DNA of 64,000 bases, taken from assembly GCA_963781725.1 (NCBI GenBank), contig CAWAGV010000002.1, forward strand, positions 1,364,001-1,428,000, in the 5' to 3' direction. Under the pieces are notes generated by a model. It saw nothing but the letters and a program-made list of their open reading frames with translations. It ran no database searches and had not been told where the DNA came from. Each line of letters opens with the position of its first letter. Positions within the stretch are counted from its first letter, which is position 1. This DNA comes from BOG-931 sp963781725 (GTDB taxonomy: Bacteria; Pseudomonadota; Alphaproteobacteria; Rhizobiales; Xanthobacteraceae). Shown in pieces: positions 61,486-64,000 of this stretch. The position numbers and the translations under genes were made by a program.

Positions 61486-61973
61486 TGGTGCCAGCTTGCA
61501 TCAAACAGCAGCGTGCCGGTCTTTCGCGCATCGTCGCGGGTCACGATCGCCGGCAACGGCTCGATATCGACAACAATGGCCTCAAGTGCATCTTCGGCCA
61601 GTGCGACGCTGTCGGCGACCACGACCGCGATCGCTTCACCGACAAAGCGCACCTTTCCAGTGGCGATGATCGGTTGCACGAAGAACTTCGCGGTCGGCAG
61701 CGGATCGTGCCGCAACGGGATGGTCGGTACCGTTCCGATCTCGGCCGCGGTGATCACCGCATGGACGCCCGGCATCTTGCGCGCCGCCGCAACATCAATC
61801 GATCGGATGCGGCCGTGCGCCGCCGAACTGCGCAGGATCGCCGCGTGCAGCATGTCGGCGCTGGCGAGGTCGTCGGTGTACTGGCCGCGGCCGGTGAGAA
61901 AGCGCAGGTCCTCGATTCGCTCAATTGGACTGCCGATCAGGGCATTGGTAGCGCGTTGTGTCGGAACGGTCAT
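61323..61973 (-). CDS. molybdenum subunit 2 of the hydroxylase, N-terminal part (gene with two frameshifts)
   Basis: The first about 158 residues are genuine: SPIERIEDLRFLTGRGQYTDD, HAAILRSSAAHGRIRSIDV and VRFVGEAIAVVVADSVALAEDALEAI. The frame breaks after LLFDA by one extra base at 61496-61497. The third frame carries GTNVAGTVTATRGDTDAAFK and APYTRREHFTV until a second extra base at 61396 returns to the main frame. The ATG overlaps the stop of the aspartate dehydrogenase-like gene by ATGA. Confidence 0.82.
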   Translation of the reverse strand: MTVPTQRATNALIGSPIERIEDLRFLTGRGQYTDDLASADMLHAAILRSSAAHGRIRSIDVAAARKMPGVHAVITAAEIGTVPTIPLRHDPLPTAKFFVQPIIATGKVRFVGEAIAVVVADSVALAEDALEAIVVDIEPLPAIVTRDDARKTGTLLFDASWHQCRRHRHSDTRRHRRRFQDSALYATRTLHRVNAMVQCRWNHAVSLAIGTRQSSR

Positions 61974-62770
61974 ATGACGATCGCCGCATCGAGATTGATC
62001 AGGGCGCGGGCGACGCTGAGCGCCGCCAGCATCGAGGTCTTCGGATTGGTTTTCGACGGCTTGCCCTGCAACGCAATGGCAAACTTGCCGGCGGCACCTT
62101 CGGCTTCGATCTCATGGACGTTGCCCGGCGCGTCCGGATCGGCGACCAGCTCGACCTCGGTGTTCTCGAAGCCCAGACCGGCCAGCGCCACCGCGGCGGC
62201 GACGTTGGCGTTCTGCGGATAGCGCAGCGCCGCTTCGCCGGCGTGGCCGCGGTACAGCACGGTCCGGCTGGTGAGCGTGTCGAGATCGGCGACCTTTTCC
62301 GCAGGCGAGCCGCGCCACGCCGCCGGCGGTTTACGCGAGCGATAGCGCACCGTGTTGAGGCCGCCGACACGCATGGCGGCAATCGCATCGATGCCGCCGA
62401 TCGCACCGGCCGGCAGCAGCAGGCGGCTTTTGCCTGCCACCGCGGCGGCCTTCAGGCGGCCGAGCAGCGCCGGCTCGGCCAGTGCGCCGATCGAGATCAC
62501 CAGCAGATCGAAGCCTTGGCGCAACACCTCTGGCCCATGTTCGTTGACGGCCTGCTGCCCGGCGACCTCGGCAACCACTTTCGGCTTGCGCGCCAGCAGA
62601 TCGCCGAGCGAGTCGACGATGGCGATACCGGGCAGCGCGGTCCGCGCCTGCTCGGTCCGGCCGGGCCGGCACAGCGCCGCGGCAACGGTCACGCTGCTGC
62701 CGGATTCGCGCAAGCCTGCGACCACATCCTTGGCGATGCCGCCGTAACCGATCAGTCCGACTGCACTCAT
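61970..62770 (-). CDS. aspartate dehydrogenase family protein (NadX-like)
   Basis: 266 residues from ATG 62770. The Rossmann motif is VGLIGYGGIAKDVVAGL; VVAEVAGQQAVNEHGPEVLRQG is the conserved substrate and active-site region; PAGAIGGIDAI and NANVAAAVALAGLGFENTEV complete the DUF108/AspDH pattern. NadX oxidises L-aspartate to iminoaspartate for NAD synthesis, but nadA/nadC are not beside it. Placed in a catabolic operon, it may act on another amino acid. It overlaps large subunit 2 by 4 bases. Confidence 0.9.
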   Translation of the reverse strand: MSAVGLIGYGGIAKDVVAGLRESGSSVTVAAALCRPGRTEQARTALPGIAIVDSLGDLLARKPKVVAEVAGQQAVNEHGPEVLRQGFDLLVISIGALAEPALLGRLKAAAVAGKSRLLLPAGAIGGIDAIAAMRVGGLNTVRYRSRKPPAAWRGSPAEKVADLDTLTSRTVLYRGHAGEAALRYPQNANVAAAVALAGLGFENTEVELVADPDAPGNVHEIEAEGAAGKFAIALQGKPSKTNPKTSMLAALSVARALINLDAAIVI

Positions 62771-62808
62771 GGAATAATTGCACTCATGGGTATTCTCGGA
62801 TGGCCACC

Positions 62809-63780
62809 TTAATCGATGTGAACGCCGGACGCTTTGACCACGTCGCGCCATTTTGGCCGTTCGCCGGCGATGAAGGCGGAGAACGCATCCGGACTCATCG
62901 GCGCCGGCTCGCCGCCGACCTTGGTCAGCGCGGCGACCACGTCCGGTGACTCGAAGACATGTTTCACTTCGGCGGCGAGCTTGTCGACGATCGGCCGCGG
63001 CGTGCCCGCAGGCGCGAACAGGCCCTGCCAGCCCTCGACCGAGAAGCCGTTGATGGTCTCGCCGATCGTCGGCAGGTCCGGCGCGCTGCTGACCCGCTTG
63101 GCCGTGGTGACGGCCAGCGCCCGCACCACGCCGGACTGCGCCTGCGGCCACAGCGTCGTCATGCTGTCGATGGCGAGATCGACACTGCCGTTCATCATGC
63201 TGGTCAGCTCGTCCGTGGTGCTGCGGAACGGCACGTGCGTCATGTGGATGCCGGTCGCCAGTTCGAACATCACCACCGACAAGTGCGACGAGGTGCCGAT
63301 GCCCGACGAGCCGTAATTGAGCTTGCCATCGTTGGCTTTCAGGTAAGCGATCAGTTCGCCGACGGTGTTCGCCGGCACCTTCTGGCTGACCACCAGCAGG
63401 TTCGGCAGATGCACCAAGAGCGAGACCGGCTGGAAGTCGTGTTCCGGATCGTAGGGCAGCGTGCCGTAGATGAACTGATTGAGGACGTTGCCGCTCAGCG
63501 TGCCGAGCAGCAGTGTGTAACCGTCGGCCGGCGCCTTCGCCACGTAAGCGGTGCCGACGCTGCCGCCGGCGCCGGAGCGGTTTTCCACCACGAACGGCGA
63601 ATGGAAGTCGGCTTCCATGTGCTGTTGCAGGATGCGCGCCAGCAGATCGGCCGAGCCGCCGGCCTGGAACGGCACCACGATGGTCACCGGCCGCTGTGGC
63701 CAAGCGTCATCAGCCGATGCCGCACTTGTAAAAACACATGCAGCAACCACAGCAGCGGCAAACCCGAGCGCGCGTTGCAT
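62809..63780 (-). CDS. Bug-family tripartite tricarboxylate transporter substrate-binding protein
   Basis: 323 residues from ATG 63780 (MQRALGFAAAVVAACVFTSA, cleavage near ASA). Bug motifs: VTIVVPFQAGGSADLLARIL, NRSGAGGSVGTAYVAKAPADGYTLL, YGSSGIGTSSHLSVVMFELA and FSVEGWQGLFAPAGTPRP. It is the second gene of the leftward cluster and probably binds the compound processed by the molybdenum hydroxylase or a related acid. No TctAB genes accompany it. Confidence 0.92.
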   Translation of the reverse strand: MQRALGFAAAVVAACVFTSAASADDAWPQRPVTIVVPFQAGGSADLLARILQQHMEADFHSPFVVENRSGAGGSVGTAYVAKAPADGYTLLLGTLSGNVLNQFIYGTLPYDPEHDFQPVSLLVHLPNLLVVSQKVPANTVGELIAYLKANDGKLNYGSSGIGTSSHLSVVMFELATGIHMTHVPFRSTTDELTSMMNGSVDLAIDSMTTLWPQAQSGVVRALAVTTAKRVSSAPDLPTIGETINGFSVEGWQGLFAPAGTPRPIVDKLAAEVKHVFESPDVVAALTKVGGEPAPMSPDAFSAFIAGERPKWRDVVKASGVHID

Positions 63781-63782
63781 CG

Positions 63783-64000
63783 TCAACTGCTCTTCTTCTC
63801 GCGCGGCTTCGATTTCGGGCCCATCGGTTCCGGCGTGAACGGGCCGTCGCGCAATTCCAGGTAGGCCTTCAGCCCCTTGCTGCGCTGCGCCTCGAACAGC
63901 TTCTCGCGATCCTCGCTGTGCGAGGAATGCACCAGCGCGCCCAACGCACCTTCGAGCAGCAGCGCGGCATTAAGGCCCGCGGCCTGAATCCCCTTCATCG
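63783..64000 (-). CDS. enoyl-CoA hydratase/isomerase family protein, C-terminal end (cut by the window)
   Basis: 72 codons visible; the frame is open to the window edge. MKGIQAAGLNAALLLEGALG, then DREKLFEAQRSKGLKAYLELRDGPF, matches the C-terminal helices of crotonase-fold enzymes, ending with a Lys-rich tail. The Met near 63998 is probably internal. The stop lies 2 bases from the Bug gene start, so they are in one operon. Crotonases act on acyl-CoA thioesters, which suggests a CoA-dependent degradation branch. Confidence 0.75.
   Translation of the reverse strand, partial: MKGIQAAGLNAALLLEGALGALVHSSHSEDREKLFEAQRSKGLKAYLELRDGPFTPEPMGPKSKPREKKSS

Overview
The window is GC-rich (about 65 percent by eye), densely coded alphaproteobacterial DNA. 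It most resembles the order Hyphomicrobiales, in the Xanthobacteraceae/Nitrobacteraceae (Bradyrhizobium, Pseudolabrys-like) neighbourhood. The pointers are a class I lysyl-tRNA synthetase, PhaR beside phaA-phaB, homospermidine synthase with a group IV ornithine decarboxylase, an HWE histidine kinase with two GGAAC-N16-CGTT (EcfG-type) promoters, many orphan Bug-type tripartite-tricarboxylate binding proteins, and the palindromic intergenic repeats typical of these genomes. Genus is inference. No phage, IS element, CRISPR array or rRNA was seen; there is one tRNA (Gly, CCC).

Layout: 1-6 kb holds a truncated GMC oxidoreductase, an M19 dipeptidase, mtgA, rpmF, a membrane protein and a degenerate GGDEF/EAL protein. 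6-11 kb is the polyhydroxybutyrate locus (phaR divergent from phaA-phaB), followed by a cyclic-nucleotide-domain flavoprotein. 11-17 kb has an oxidoreductase, gloB, a methyltransferase and a DyP peroxidase-encapsulin nanocompartment operon in which the peroxidase carries a C-terminal shell-targeting peptide, then a Bug binding protein and a hydrolase. 17-24 kb has an SDR, a GST, pyrD, DUF952, an S24 regulator, TauE and lysS. 24-30 kb carries catabolic accessory genes (solute-binding protein, split VOC dioxygenase, DHDPS-like lyase, SDR, Bug protein, isochorismatase).

30-39 kb contains a SCO assembly factor converging on an MctP-type symporter with its DUF3311 partner, a hydrolase, tRNA-Gly, an HWE kinase followed by small envelope proteins under stress promoters, RidA, DUF3175 and a chemoreceptor. 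39-48 kb has a fused indolepyruvate oxidoreductase with a palindromic repeat inserted in frame, divergent from an ABC importer with two tandem binding proteins. 48-53 kb is the polyamine block (hss, a GNAT, odc with a long structured leader). 53-64 kb is a leftward molybdenum-hydroxylase cluster (two large subunits, FAD and 2Fe-2S subunits) with aspartate dehydrogenase-like, Bug, crotonase, cupin and class II aldolase genes, probably for an aromatic or heterocyclic substrate.

Several genes are interrupted by single-base indels that can be located to within a few bases: VOC at about 25248, hss at 49411-49412, large subunit 1 at 56262-56264, large subunit 2 at 61396 and 61496-61497, and probably pyrD at 18920-18922 and the signal peptide of the 23.6 kb binding protein. 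Because the broken reading frames continue with good family similarity on both sides, assembly or sequencing error is at least as likely as real decay.
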